Part shown: piece by piece, positions 9,985-19,362 of the stretch
How the letters are laid out: every line of letters begins with the position of its first letter
Position numbering within the stretch: the stretch's first letter is position 1
Source: Clostridium sp. NkU-1
Lineage (GTDB): Bacteria > Bacillota_A > Clostridia > Lachnospirales > Lachnospiraceae
Length of the DNA stretch: 64,000 bases
Assembly: GCA_001312405.1 (NCBI GenBank)
Contig: BBDR01000019.1
Location: forward strand, 1-64,000
Direction of reading: 5' to 3'
Program-made: the position numbers and the translations under genes
The notes under the pieces: model-generated
What the model saw: the letters and a program-made list of their open reading frames with translations, nothing else
Databases searched by the model: none
Told to the model about the DNA's origin: nothing

Positions 9985-10030
9985 ATATAGCACTGAATAT
10001 AGGTTATAAATATTCAGTGCTATATTTTTA
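9985..10030 (+). terminator. Terminator of the deoR-adh unit
   Basis: A perfect 15-bp stem (9985-9999 with 10011-10025), an 11-base loop and a following TTTTAAT. It lies back-to-back with the minus-strand terminator, so the two units converge here. A pair of self-palindromic AACCGGTT sites follows (about 10109 and 10138). Confidence 0.75.
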
Positions 10031-10160
10031 ATATTATCTTCGCTTTGTTTTATATACCAATTCAATATCTCTTTGAAACAAATACTTATATGCATATAGT
10101 AAAAAAACCGGTTGCAAAATCAATGTCCAGCCATATGAACCGGTTATTTTGATAATCTAT

Positions 10161-10503
10161 TCAATAATCTTCTTTGTTTTCCTTATTAAAATAATATTCA
10201 CAATCAGCGTACAGTTTAAAAGTTCTTTCCAGTTCATCCATCATGGCTGTACCGTATCCCTTTATGCTTCCCGTAATGATGATTTTTCCATCTTCCTGGA
10301 GCACATACACCGCCCTATCAATGATAGCTTTTTATCCATTCATCAGAATAGTCACAAAGAAAAAAATCAACGGCCCCTTGGGAATAATAATCAGGTGCAC
10401 CGTTGAAGGCTTCTAACATAAATAAATTTACAGTTTGGCAAGTCTGACTCTGGATTTGGCTCATAAACCGACCTGCAAATTGAATTTTAGGGATCTTGGG
10501 CAT
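10161..10503 (-). CDS. Hypothetical small protein (one frameshift)
   Basis: I do not recognise it. The start ATG at 10503 gives MPKIPKIQFAG; the frame breaks at an A-run near 10330 (DEWIK). Removing one A joins it to AIIDRAVYVLQEDGK and an acidic tail ending in NKEDY, 113 residues in all. It is soluble and of mixed charge, with no obvious membrane segment or motif. It lies 1-2 bases after the phosphatidyltransferase gene on the same strand, so it is probably cotranscribed. Confidence 0.55.
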
Positions 10504-10504
10504 T

Positions 10505-11037
10505 TCATAATGAAAATATAGATTTAATATCTCTCCATAACCTTTTAGAAATAATATTGATGATCAATTCTTCTATCGCCGAAATGCTTGCAATAAAACA
10601 AACCAAAATGATCGCTGTATATAATCCTAACCAAATATAGAGAAGGGGGAAACAAAATAAAACGATCCCCGCTGCCTTATTCCCATACGTATGTAAAAAG
10701 GCCAGCTGCCTGTATCGTATAAAACCAATCCCTAAGGATGCCAGGCGTATAACGGCAATCATAATTATCCAGCATATGCTCCACAAAGGCATTTTAAAGC
10801 TGGGAACAAATATGGATAACAAAACCGCAATCATAAATGCATCTGCAATGCTATCCAGAATCTGACCCTTTTTGCTTACCACATTCATCTTCCGCGCAAT
10901 CATACCGTCCAAAACATCACTGATACCACATAAAAAGTATATAATAAAAAAAATTGTCCTGAAAATGGTTTAATGACCAATAAAACCAAAGTTCCTAACA
11001 TTCTTGTTATGGTAATCAAGTTGGGAATGTTCTTCAT
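10505..11037 (-). CDS. CDP-alcohol phosphatidyltransferase (one frameshift)
   Basis: An integral membrane enzyme of phospholipid head-group transfer. The family signature is split by a frameshift: GISDVLDG then MIARKMNVVSKKG then ILDSIAD reproduce D-G-x2-A-R-x8-G-x3-D-x3-D once one base is added near 10945. That gives 177 residues with about five or six membrane spans. The start is set at 11037 (MKNIPNLITITRM) with GGAGG upstream; a longer GTG/ATG start at 11097 lacks a site. It is similar in size to PgsA-type phosphatidylglycerophosphate synthase, but the exact alcohol acceptor cannot be decided. Confidence 0.75.
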
Positions 11038-11134
11038 TTGAACCTCCAGCGCTTTAATAAATAGAAGATTCCCTGCCGTATAAAGCCGGCAAAGCACCGG
11101 CTTTTCTGACAGTCCATTGCGGCGTTTTCAACCT

Positions 11135-11661
11135 TTACTCAGCATCCACTCCATATACCAGTTCATAGATTTCTCTCTTATATGGCTTAAATTCATCTTC
11201 CGCCATGAGCTTTCCATAACTCATAATCAACAGGGGAATGGCCTTGTCCCCAGGCTTTAAGGGCATTTGCTCATAGTAAAAGGAATTGGAGTGAAATCCC
11301 AGCCTTTCATAAAATCTTTCCCTGCTTCTGGTCATGGGATTCTTCTCAGTGATTGGTTCTATTTCCAGAAACACAGGCTTTTCTGACTCTTCCACAATCT
11401 CTTCCACCAGCTGTTTTCCATATCCCTTTCCCCTGCATACTTCCGTTGTGGCCAAATGCTCCATAAAACACAGGTTGGAAGATCCCAGTATCCCAGAAAG
11501 GCCACAATTTTTTCGTCCTCCTCTATTACCCGGACTTTATAACAGGGATTGCCGAAAACCCTTTTCTGATCGTCTTTTGTACGGCGCTCAATATCAGGAA
11601 ATGATTCCTTATAAATCCGGTATATTTCCTCAAAACGGGTCTGCGGGTTCTTTAATAACAT
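11135..11661 (-). CDS. GNAT-family N-acetyltransferase (one frameshift)
   Basis: An acetyl-CoA-dependent N-acetyltransferase fold. The CoA pyrophosphate loop CRGKGYGKQL is clear, followed by FYERLGFHSN, the usual final GNAT strand. The two reading frames join near 11467, where one T is missing in the codons before MEHLATTEV. Corrected, it is 175 residues. The substrate is unknown. It has no obvious operon partner: it sits between the 5'-nucleotidase terminator and the phosphatidyltransferase gene. Confidence 0.72.
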
Positions 11662-11736
11662 AATATCAATCTCCTAATCTTTTATCTATAATTGTTTCTT
11701 TCTTTAAGTGTAACACTTTCTGCGAAAAGAAGCAAT

Positions 11737-11769
11737 GAAAAAGCCTGCTCCTTCTTACCAGAGCAGGCT
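11737..11769 (-). terminator. Terminator of the 5'-nucleotidase gene
   Basis: AGCCTGCTC/GAGCAGGCT stem with a 10-base loop, followed on the minus strand by TTTTT. It lies just past the nucleotidase stop. Confidence 0.8.
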
Positions 11770-11779
11770 GCTTTTCATT

Positions 11780-13609
11780 TTATTTAATGGTAATTCTGCC
11801 CTGACCTGTGAGATTCACATAATCAGCACCTACATTGCCGCCTAAATTGCTGCGGATGTAAGTGGAAAGTAAATCTACATCAGTCATGACATCATCCCGG
11901 ATTACCTTGCTTCCCTTAAACATGGTCATGCCATCACCGCCAGACTTTAACATGTAATTATGAGAGGCTACGGTATAAGTCTTATTCACGTCAAGAGGAG
12001 CGCCGCCTACCATGATATCGGATACCCGGTATGCTCCATTTACCTTCACAAAATTATCTTTTTCATCCACCTGGACATTGGAGGTCTTGGAGGTATCGAT
12101 GGTATAGGTAAGACCGGATACCTGCAGGAAACCGCCGTTCTCCTTCGGGCAGTTCCGGGAAGCCATTTCAAGGGCATCCTTGATCTGCTGGCCGGTTACC
12201 TCTGCAACGCATCCCATATTGCCAAATGGGAATACAGTAAGGGTATCATTGTAGGTAATGTTGCCGGCCTTAATGTTGGCTCTGATGCCGCCGCCATTGG
12301 AAAGGCCGATCTCTGCTCCAAGAACATAGCGGTATGCATCTGCAGATAGATCACCAAGGTTTGTCTCTGCGCTTCTGACCGCACGGTTTCCGGTCGCCGG
12401 ATCATTGACCGTAAGTTCCACATCCGTATGGCCGATCACAGTCTTTAATGTCTCATTGTACTGAGCCTGGATTTCCTTAATAAACTTGTCTGTATCATAG
12501 TCAATGGCTTTTCCGTCAGCTGTGACAGCACTCTTTCCAGGAATCACCAGTTGGATACCAACAGCCAGGACATTGGGGTCCTTGATCTTGTCTCTGTTTG
12601 CTTCATAGATTTCATTCCAGCGGTTATAGGAGCCTAATTCCCTCTTTGCGATCCGGCTTAAAGAATCTCCATTCTTTACTGTATAAGCGCTGGTACCTGC
12701 TCCTGCCGGAACCTGGGTAACCAGTTCACTGGAAATCGTTCCATTTGTGTGAAGTGTCAGCTTTCCGATGTTCTTTAACTTTGTACCTGTCTGGGTAAGA
12801 AGCACATCCTGGCCATCCTTATTCTTTATGTACTTTCCATATTCCTCATGGGAATGGCCGTCGATTAATGCATCAATGCCTGTGGTATTCTTAATTACAT
12901 TGTCAGAGGTCCAGCGGTCTGTTGTCCCGTTTTCGCCCAGATGGCCTACCAGGATTACATAATTAGCCCCTTCCGCTTTTGCACTGTTTACAGCTGACTG
13001 AATCTGGTTATAGAGTTTTTGTCCATTTTCATCTTCACAAAAACCGTATATGTAATTTCCGTTTCCATCCTGGAAATAAGCTGGTGTGGATTTGGTAAAG
13101 CTTTCCGGTGTGGTAGCACCCACAAACGCAACCTTGGTATCTCCATATGTAAACATCTTATAGGGAGCAAATACCGTGGAGCCAGTCCTTAAATCCATAA
13201 AATTGCTGGAATAGTAGCCGCAGCTTAACTTACCTGCCAGTTCCAGAAAACGGGGCATCCCATAATCATACTCATGGTTGCCCGGCACTGCAAAGTCATA
13301 ACCGACCTTATTCATAATGTCGATCAGATATCCTCCGTCCGACAGCGTTCCAATAGGCGCGCCCTGAATGGCATCTCCTGCATCAACCAGCGTCACATAA
13401 GGTGTCTGGGCCTGCATCTCTTTCTTATAAAGAGCCAGTCCCGCATATCCTATGTTGCCGTCTACGCCGCAGTGGACATCGTTGGTGTAGAGAACCACAA
13501 TATCCCGGTCTGCAGCCAGAGAGGAAAAGGATATGCCGGTTGTCAGGGAGAGGACCATGAGCAGTGCCAGCCATAATGACAGAAACCTTCTTGTCTTACT
13601 TCCTTTCAT
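11780..13609 (-). CDS. Secreted 5'-nucleotidase/UshA-type phosphoesterase with internal LysM domain
   Basis: Intact, 609 residues. A signal peptide (basic start, hydrophobic stretch 9-30, LAA cleavage region) is followed by a metallophosphoesterase domain with YTNDVH (41-46), DAGDAIQG, GNHEYDYG and the GHSHEE metal site. A LysM domain (about 309-356: YTVKNGDSLSRIAK to QLVIPGK) comes next, and then the 5'-nucleotidase C-terminal domain (GLSNGGGIRA, FPFGNMG, SGGDGMTMF). LysM binds peptidoglycan, so the enzyme is probably wall-held and releases nucleosides or phosphate outside the cell. Placing LysM between the two catalytic domains, rather than at an end, is unusual. AGGAGGG precedes the ATG. 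Confidence 0.9.
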   Translation of the reverse strand: MKGSKTRRFLSLWLALLMVLSLTTGISFSSLAADRDIVVLYTNDVHCGVDGNIGYAGLALYKKEMQAQTPYVTLVDAGDAIQGAPIGTLSDGGYLIDIMNKVGYDFAVPGNHEYDYGMPRFLELAGKLSCGYYSSNFMDLRTGSTVFAPYKMFTYGDTKVAFVGATTPESFTKSTPAYFQDGNGNYIYGFCEDENGQKLYNQIQSAVNSAKAEGANYVILVGHLGENGTTDRWTSDNVIKNTTGIDALIDGHSHEEYGKYIKNKDGQDVLLTQTGTKLKNIGKLTLHTNGTISSELVTQVPAGAGTSAYTVKNGDSLSRIAKRELGSYNRWNEIYEANRDKIKDPNVLAVGIQLVIPGKSAVTADGKAIDYDTDKFIKEIQAQYNETLKTVIGHTDVELTVNDPATGNRAVRSAETNLGDLSADAYRYVLGAEIGLSNGGGIRANIKAGNITYNDTLTVFPFGNMGCVAEVTGQQIKDALEMASRNCPKENGGFLQVSGLTYTIDTSKTSNVQVDEKDNFVKVNGAYRVSDIMVGGAPLDVNKTYTVASHNYMLKSGGDGMTMFKGSKVIRDDVMTDVDLLSTYIRSNLGGNVGADYVNLTGQGRITIK

Positions 13610-13748
13610 TTTTAAAACCCTCCTTTTAAAAAGTACATTTTCCTCTATTATATCAGATAAATGTAAAAATAGTATATAATTTTCTTGATTTCTTCAAATT
13701 ATTTATTACTTTTCACAGGTTTCTTATTAATATGGAAATTGTAAACGT

Positions 13749-13804
13749 AAAAAAAGGGATGCCCTCTCCGCCTTAAGCTGACACTTTTGGCAGAGGGGCA
13801 TCCC
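13749..13804 (-). terminator. Terminator of the hisS-aspS operon
   Basis: A GGGATGCCCCTC/GAGAGGGCATCCC stem with one bulge and a long loop. On the minus strand it is followed by seven T, directly after the aspS stop. Confidence 0.78.
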
Positions 13805-13815
13805 TCATGGCTCAA

Positions 13816-15605
13816 TTATTCTTTTTCTTCACTGATTTCTATACCCAGTTCTACAAGCTGCTTGGAATCTACGGTTGAAGGCGCCTCTGTCATCAGGCAG
13901 GAAGCATCTTTTACCTTGGGGAATGCGATTACATCCCGGATGCTGTCTGCACCTACCATCAGCATGACCACACGGTCCAGACCGTAAGCAAGTCCTGCGT
14001 GAGGAGGAACTCCATATTTAAACGCCTCTAAAAGGAAGCCGAACTGATCCTGAGCCTGTTCCTTTGTAAAGCCCAGTACTTCAAACATCTTGGACTGGAT
14101 ATCACTCTGATGGATACGGACAGAACCTCCGCCAAGCTCCGTACCATTTAACACGATGTCATATGCTTTTGCACGGACCGCGCCAGGATCGCTGTCAATA
14201 AGCGCCCAGTCTTCATCCATTGGCATGGTAAATGGGTGGTGCATTGCAGTAAAACGGCCCTGTTCTTCGGAATACTCAAGCAGCGGGAATTCCGTTACCC
14301 ATAAGAACTTAAAGTCATCCTTTTTCAGAAGATCAAGCTGTCTTGCCAGCTCCAGTCTTAAGCTGCCTAATACGTCAAATACCACTTTATCCCGGTCAGC
14401 CGCAAATAAAAGTAAGTCTCCCGGCTTTGCTCCATTGCTTCTGCCAGAGCGTGAAGTTCTTCCTCTGTCATGAATTTAGCAAAGGAGCATTTATAGGTTC
14501 CGTCTTCATTGACAGCTAAATAAGCCAGACCCTTTGCACCAAAGCCCTTTGCATATTCCACCAGGGCGTCGATTTTCTTACGAGGCATGGCTCCCTGTCC
14601 TTCGGCATTGATACCCCGGACAGAACCGCCGTTTTCAAGCGCGCCCTTGAACACTGCAAATTCTGTATCCTTTACTACATCGGAAACATTTTTAAGCTCC
14701 ATTCCAAAACGCATATCCGGCTTGTCGGAACCAAAGCGGTCCATGGCTTCTCTCCAGGTCATTCTCGTAATTGGAAGCTGGATATCAAACCCACAGATTT
14801 CCTTAAATAATTTCTTTAACAGCCTTTCATTGACTTCCAGCACATCCTCCACATCCACAAAGGACAGCTCCATATCGATCTGGGTAAATTCCGGCTGTCT
14901 GTCGGCACGGAGGTCCTCGTCACGGTAGCATCTTGCCAGCTGGAAATAACGGTCATAACCGGAACACATCAGCAGCTGCTTAAAAAGCTGGGGAGATTGG
15001 GGAAGTGCATAGAAAGAGCCTGGGTGGACACGGCTTGGAACCAGATAGTCCCGGGCGCCTTCCGGTGTGCTCTTAATAAGGGTCGGTGTTTCGATCTCCA
15101 AAAAGCCTTCTTCTGCCAAAAATGCCCTTGTTAAGGTGGCAACCTGGCTTCTCACCCTGATGTTCTTCTGGATATCCGGTCTTCTAAGATCCAGGAAACG
15201 GTATTTTAATCTCAGTTCTTCCTTTGTCTTGCTGTTCTCTTCGATTGGGAAGGGAGGTGTTTCGGATTCGGAAAGGATCCTTAAGCTCTTTGCCCGCACT
15301 TCAATGGCACCTGTGGCCAGGTTCTCATTAACGCCTCCTGCCCTTGTCTCCACTTCGCCGGTCACTGCAATGACAAACTCGCTTCTTAATTTTTCAGCCT
15401 TTGCAAAGCTCTCAGCACCGCAATCGCTTTCCTCAAAAATGATCTGCAGAATTCCGGAACGGTCTCTTAAATCAACAAAAATGATTCCTCCCTTATTTCT
15501 GCTTTTCTGTACCCAGCCCATAATCGTTACTTCACTGCCTACATTGGCTTTTGTAACCTCTGTGCATCTATGGGATCTTTTTAAGCCTAACATTGACTCT
15601 GCCAT
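13816..15605 (-). CDS. aspS: Aspartyl-tRNA synthetase (one frameshift)
   Basis: A class II aminoacyl-tRNA synthetase. It has the N-terminal OB anticodon-binding fold ([19 protein letters not shown]), motif 2 ([33 protein letters not shown]), a GAD insertion and motif 3 ([12 protein letters not shown]). The frame breaks at 14431-14433, where the codons need GGG (ATGGGAGCAAAG) but GG is read. Corrected, it gives 596 residues, the usual bacterial length. It is the last gene of the relA-MBL-hemZ-hisS-aspS run. Loss of this enzyme would be lethal, so the frameshift must be a sequence error. Confidence 0.95.
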
Positions 15606-15691
15606 AATTTCCTCTTTCCTGCCCCAAGCTTTCCGGCATATAACTATGCCCTTAGGGCGTTCCTCCTGATATATTTACTAAAGTGTATTGC

Positions 15692-16949
15692 TTATCGAAC
15701 TTCCTTGTAAAACTCTTTAAACAGCGTATAACCTTCCTTCTGAAGGCTTTCTTTCTGGAATTTCTTATTTTTATTCATCTGGGAAACCAGAACGGTCACA
15801 CCCTTTGCCCGTTCTTCCATTGCCTCTTTGACAGCTTCGTTCATCACATCATCACCGGCACCCTTTTCGATTAAAAAGGCAACCTTTTCTTCCTTTCCGG
15901 GAACTGTAAAGCCCTCATCCATCAGGATGGTGATGATCCGCTCAAATCCAATGGAAAAACCGCAGGCAGGCGTATCCATGCCTGTGAATTTGCCGATCAT
16001 CTTATCGTAGCGGCCGCCGCCTCCTACGGAGCCGGGAAAACCATCTACCTGGATTTCAAAAATGGTTCCGGTATAGTAAGACATTCCTCTCACCAGGGTT
16101 GGATCAAATACGATGTGAAACTGGCTGGTGGTAATCTGGCTCACACTGTCAATAATAGCCGCCAGGTTTTCTGCCTGTTCCTGATCCATCGCCTCCTTTA
16201 AGGTGGTGCCCAGACTGCGCACTCCGGCAGCATCGGGTGTTACCGATTCAAAAAGGGATAGATATTTCCTAATTTTTTCTTCATCATAACCTGCTTCTGC
16301 CAGTTCCTTTGCCACGCCCTCCATACCGATCTTGTCCATCTTATCCAGAATGATGAACACCTGGTCATAAGCTTCTTCCGGGAAGCCGCAGAAGGCAGCC
16401 ATTCCCTTTAAGATATTCCGGTCATTGATTCTTACGGTATATCCTTTAAATCCAATCTTTCCCAGTAAGGTTGTGGTAGCCAGGATAAGCTCGATCTCTG
16501 CAAGTCTGGTGGAATCTCCCAGTATGTCGATGTCGCACTGGACAAACTGTCTGAAACGTCCTTTCTGGGGACGGTCCGCCCTCCATACGCTTCCCATCTG
16601 AAGGGATTTAAAGGGAGCGGTCAGGGACGCAGCGTTATTGGAATAATATCTGGATAAGGGAACGGTCAGGTCATACCGGAGACCGCTGTCAACCAGATCA
16701 TTTTCCGCCTGTGCTGTCTCCAGATTTAACTTTTCTCCCCGTTTCATGATCTTGAAAATCAGCTTTTCATTATCTCCGCCCTGTTTGCTGGTCAGGTTCT
16801 CGATGTGCTCCACACAGGGAGTCTCGATGGAATGAAAGCCGAAGCCTCCATAGGTTTCACGTATCTGGTTCATCACATATTCCCGTACCTGCATCTCGGC
16901 GGGAAGAATATCCTTCATTCCGGTAACCGGTTTCTTTTTTTAATGCCAT
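15692..16949 (-). CDS. hisS: Histidyl-tRNA synthetase (one frameshift near the start)
   Basis: A class II synthetase. It shows motif 1/2 (GLRYDLTVPLSRYY; WRADRPQKGRFRQFVQCD), the histidine-specific motif LVRGMSYYTGTIFE and motif 3 (CGFSIGFERI). The first ATG of the long frame (MKDILPAE) is internal. Upstream, MALKKKPVTG starting at 16949 is joined if the seven-T run at 16935-16941 is read as six, giving 418 residues. A domain for anticodon binding follows residue 320. It is tightly placed between hemZ and aspS on the same strand, as in other Clostridia. Confidence 0.93.
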
Positions 16950-17053
16950 TTCGTTCACTCCGTTATTTTCTTAATTTTATAGGGAAATACCCTGCGGGTA
17001 TATAGGAAACACCCTTTAAGTATACCTTTATGCCCAAAAAGCATGGGCAGGAC

Positions 17054-18535
17054 TTATGAAATCATGCCTCTATTGTAAATTACATTTCTAATTTTGCAAG
17101 CATTTTTTTCTTTTCTTTCCAGCATTTCATCGATTCTGGTGATATACTGTTCCACATCTTTGACATTTTCCACCCGTTCCAGACGGTTCTCTGACGGGAA
17201 CACCACCTTTGTGGTGGTTCCTGCCCCACAGGCCATAATGGTCTGCTTTTCTTCCATAATTAAAATATTATAGATACAGGCTTTGCCTGGAAGGGAATAG
17301 CCCACGTTTTCAAAATTACCGGCCATGTTTTTCTGGCGGTAAAGGTAATACGGCTCCTGTCCCATGCTCCTTGCATAGGAGGCGGTTAAATCTATCATTT
17401 CCTGGGTATTGGTGATCTTTAAATCCCCGTATTTTTCCTTAAACATGTTAAGGCGGGCCGCACGTTTGATGGCAAGGGAATGAACGGTAATGCCATCCGG
17501 CCCAAGAGCCTTTATTTCCTCCATGGTACGGGTCACATCTTCCATGTCCTCTTCCGGCAGCCCGATGATTAAGTCCATGTTGATGTTGTCAAAGCCCAAA
17601 GACCTTGCCATAAAATACCGGTCCTTTACCATGTCCACGGTATGGCGGCGGCCGATGATGTCCAGGGTTTCCTGCTTCATGGTCTGGGGATTGATGGATA
17701 TACGGGTCACACCGTGGTCTTTTAGAACCTGAAGCTTTTCCATGGTAATGCTGTCCGGGCGTCCGGCCTCCACGGTAAATTCCTTGACCCCGGTAAAATC
17801 AAAGGTCGCTTTCAGCCTGGTTATCAGCTTATCCAGATGAAGGGCGGAAAGGGAGGTCGGAGTACCTCCGCCGATATAGACCGTATCCAGGGTCCTTCCT
17901 GCCATTTTCTTTGCCGTATAATCCATTTCCTTAAATAAAGCTTCCAGATACTGTTCCATGCGTTTTTCCCATTGTCCTATGGGAAAAGAAGTAAAGGAGC
18001 AGTAAAGACAGGTGGTAGGGCAGAATGGAATGCCTACATACAAGCTGTAACCGTGACTGTAATCAATGGCGGAAATGAGTTCCATCTCCCGCCCGGCAAT
18101 TTCCAGGCTTAAATCTATTTTTCCGTCACTGGTCAAATAGGTATCCTTCATGTATCTGCGGACGTCCCCGTCCGTATATCCTTCCAAAAGCTTTGTCATG
18201 GCTATTTTGGTTGGCCGGATTCCCGTTAAAGTCCCCCAGGGAAGTTCTTTCCCCGTAAGCTCCTTAACCATGACATAAAGCATCCGTTTGATCCGGTTCT
18301 TGGTTTCAAAACGGTCGGTAAAATCCACTTTTGTGGAGGAAGAGCTTTGAGTCTCCTTCTCAAAATCCTGGATCATCAGCTCAAAGACAGATTCCCCCGT
18401 CCTGCCCCGGACAAGAAGACGGTACGTCTCTTCTGGGCTTTCCTTGTGGACAAAGCCCTCTCCCGGATAAAACGCCATCAACAGCTCCCGGATATCCTGC
18501 TCAAAGGACTGGTCGTCTAATATTAATCCTATCAT
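17054..18535 (-). CDS. hemZ: HemZ-like radical SAM coproporphyrinogen III oxidase family protein
   Basis: Intact, 493 residues. The radical SAM cluster motif is CPTTCLYCSF (C-x3-C-x2-C), followed by YIGGGTPTSL, EAGRPDSIT and NMDLIIGLPEED, the HemN/HemZ family pattern. A long N-terminal region of about 150 residues typifies the clostridial HemZ subgroup. It would bind a 4Fe-4S cluster and SAM in the cytoplasm. Oxygen-independent coproporphyrinogen decarboxylation is the family assignment, but true HemZ activity is not proven for this subgroup. The start ATG overlaps a small upstream peptide stop and has GAGGA upstream. Confidence 0.85.
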   Translation of the reverse strand: MIGLILDDQSFEQDIRELLMAFYPGEGFVHKESPEETYRLLVRGRTGESVFELMIQDFEKETQSSSSTKVDFTDRFETKNRIKRMLYVMVKELTGKELPWGTLTGIRPTKIAMTKLLEGYTDGDVRRYMKDTYLTSDGKIDLSLEIAGREMELISAIDYSHGYSLYVGIPFCPTTCLYCSFTSFPIGQWEKRMEQYLEALFKEMDYTAKKMAGRTLDTVYIGGGTPTSLSALHLDKLITRLKATFDFTGVKEFTVEAGRPDSITMEKLQVLKDHGVTRISINPQTMKQETLDIIGRRHTVDMVKDRYFMARSLGFDNINMDLIIGLPEEDMEDVTRTMEEIKALGPDGITVHSLAIKRAARLNMFKEKYGDLKITNTQEMIDLTASYARSMGQEPYYLYRQKNMAGNFENVGYSLPGKACIYNILIMEEKQTIMACGAGTTTKVVFPSENRLERVENVKDVEQYITRIDEMLERKEKNACKIRNVIYNRGMIS

Positions 18536-18626
18536 GTGTTTTCCTCATTTTCGTCCATGTTTTTTTGGACATACAGGGATACCCGCAGGGTGTTTCCTCA
18601 TTTTCGCCCATGCGTTTTAATACTTC

Positions 18627-19271
18627 CTATCCTCTGTATGATGCCACCGGATTATATACTTTTTCATGGCCAATGGTGGTCGCCTCGCCATGGCCCGGAT
18701 AAACAAGAATATGGTCAGGCAGGACAAAAAGCCGTTCCTTTATGGAGCTTAAGATCATGGACTGGTTTCCCGTAGGAAAGTCTGTTCTTCCCAAAGACTC
18801 CAAAAAGAGGGTATCCCCGCTTATAAGGATGTTTTCCGACTCGATCAGGTAGCAGACCGAACCAGAGGTATGGCCTGGGGTAAACAAAACCTGAAAGGTC
18901 ATTCCTGCAAGAGAGAGGATGGCTCCATCCTCCTCATATCTGTCTGCATGAACCGCATAAGCCTTGCCAAAAGAAGAAGACAAATTGACGGACGGATCTG
19001 CCAGCATTTCTTTTTCCTTTTCCCCGGCATAAATTTTTATCTCAGGAAATGCCTCTTTTAAATCTTTCACAGCTAAAATATGGTCAAAATGCCCATGGGT
19101 CAGTAAAATCGCCTCAGGAACCAGTGAAAGCTCCCGGCACACCTCCAGGATATGTGCTCCGTCTGCGCCCGGATCCACGATCACTGCCTTTTTAAGGGAC
19201 TCCCGGTATATGACATAGCAGTTGGTTCCAATCTGGCCCACAGGAAAGGTCTTTATTCTGAAATCACTCAT
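18627..19271 (-). CDS. MBL-fold metallo-hydrolase (glyoxalase II-like)
   Basis: Intact, 214 residues. It carries the full metal site: LTHGHFDHI (HxHxDH), a second His in FTPGHTSGS, Asp in LISGDTLF and a final His in YPGHGEATT. This is the YqgX/YcbL-like glyoxalase II subgroup, with the F-L-E-S-L-G-R-T-D box. It probably hydrolyses thioesters in the cytoplasm. The conserved position between relA and hemZ is seen in many Clostridia. AGGAGAT precedes the ATG. No frameshift. Confidence 0.87.
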   Translation of the reverse strand: MSDFRIKTFPVGQIGTNCYVIYRESLKKAVIVDPGADGAHILEVCRELSLVPEAILLTHGHFDHILAVKDLKEAFPEIKIYAGEKEKEMLADPSVNLSSSFGKAYAVHADRYEEDGAILSLAGMTFQVLFTPGHTSGSVCYLIESENILISGDTLFLESLGRTDFPTGNQSMILSSIKERLFVLPDHILVYPGHGEATTIGHEKVYNPVASYRG

Positions 19272-19362
19272 GTTCTTATCTCCTAACTGAAATTATCTTT
19301 ATGTAACTCTGGTACAAGCATATCCACCGGGCTCACAGCTGGCGCAAAAAGAGAAAACTGCG

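Noticed and set aside
10149..10406. Plus-strand ORF of 85 codons
   Set aside because: It is antisense to the small hypothetical gene and has no ribosome site.
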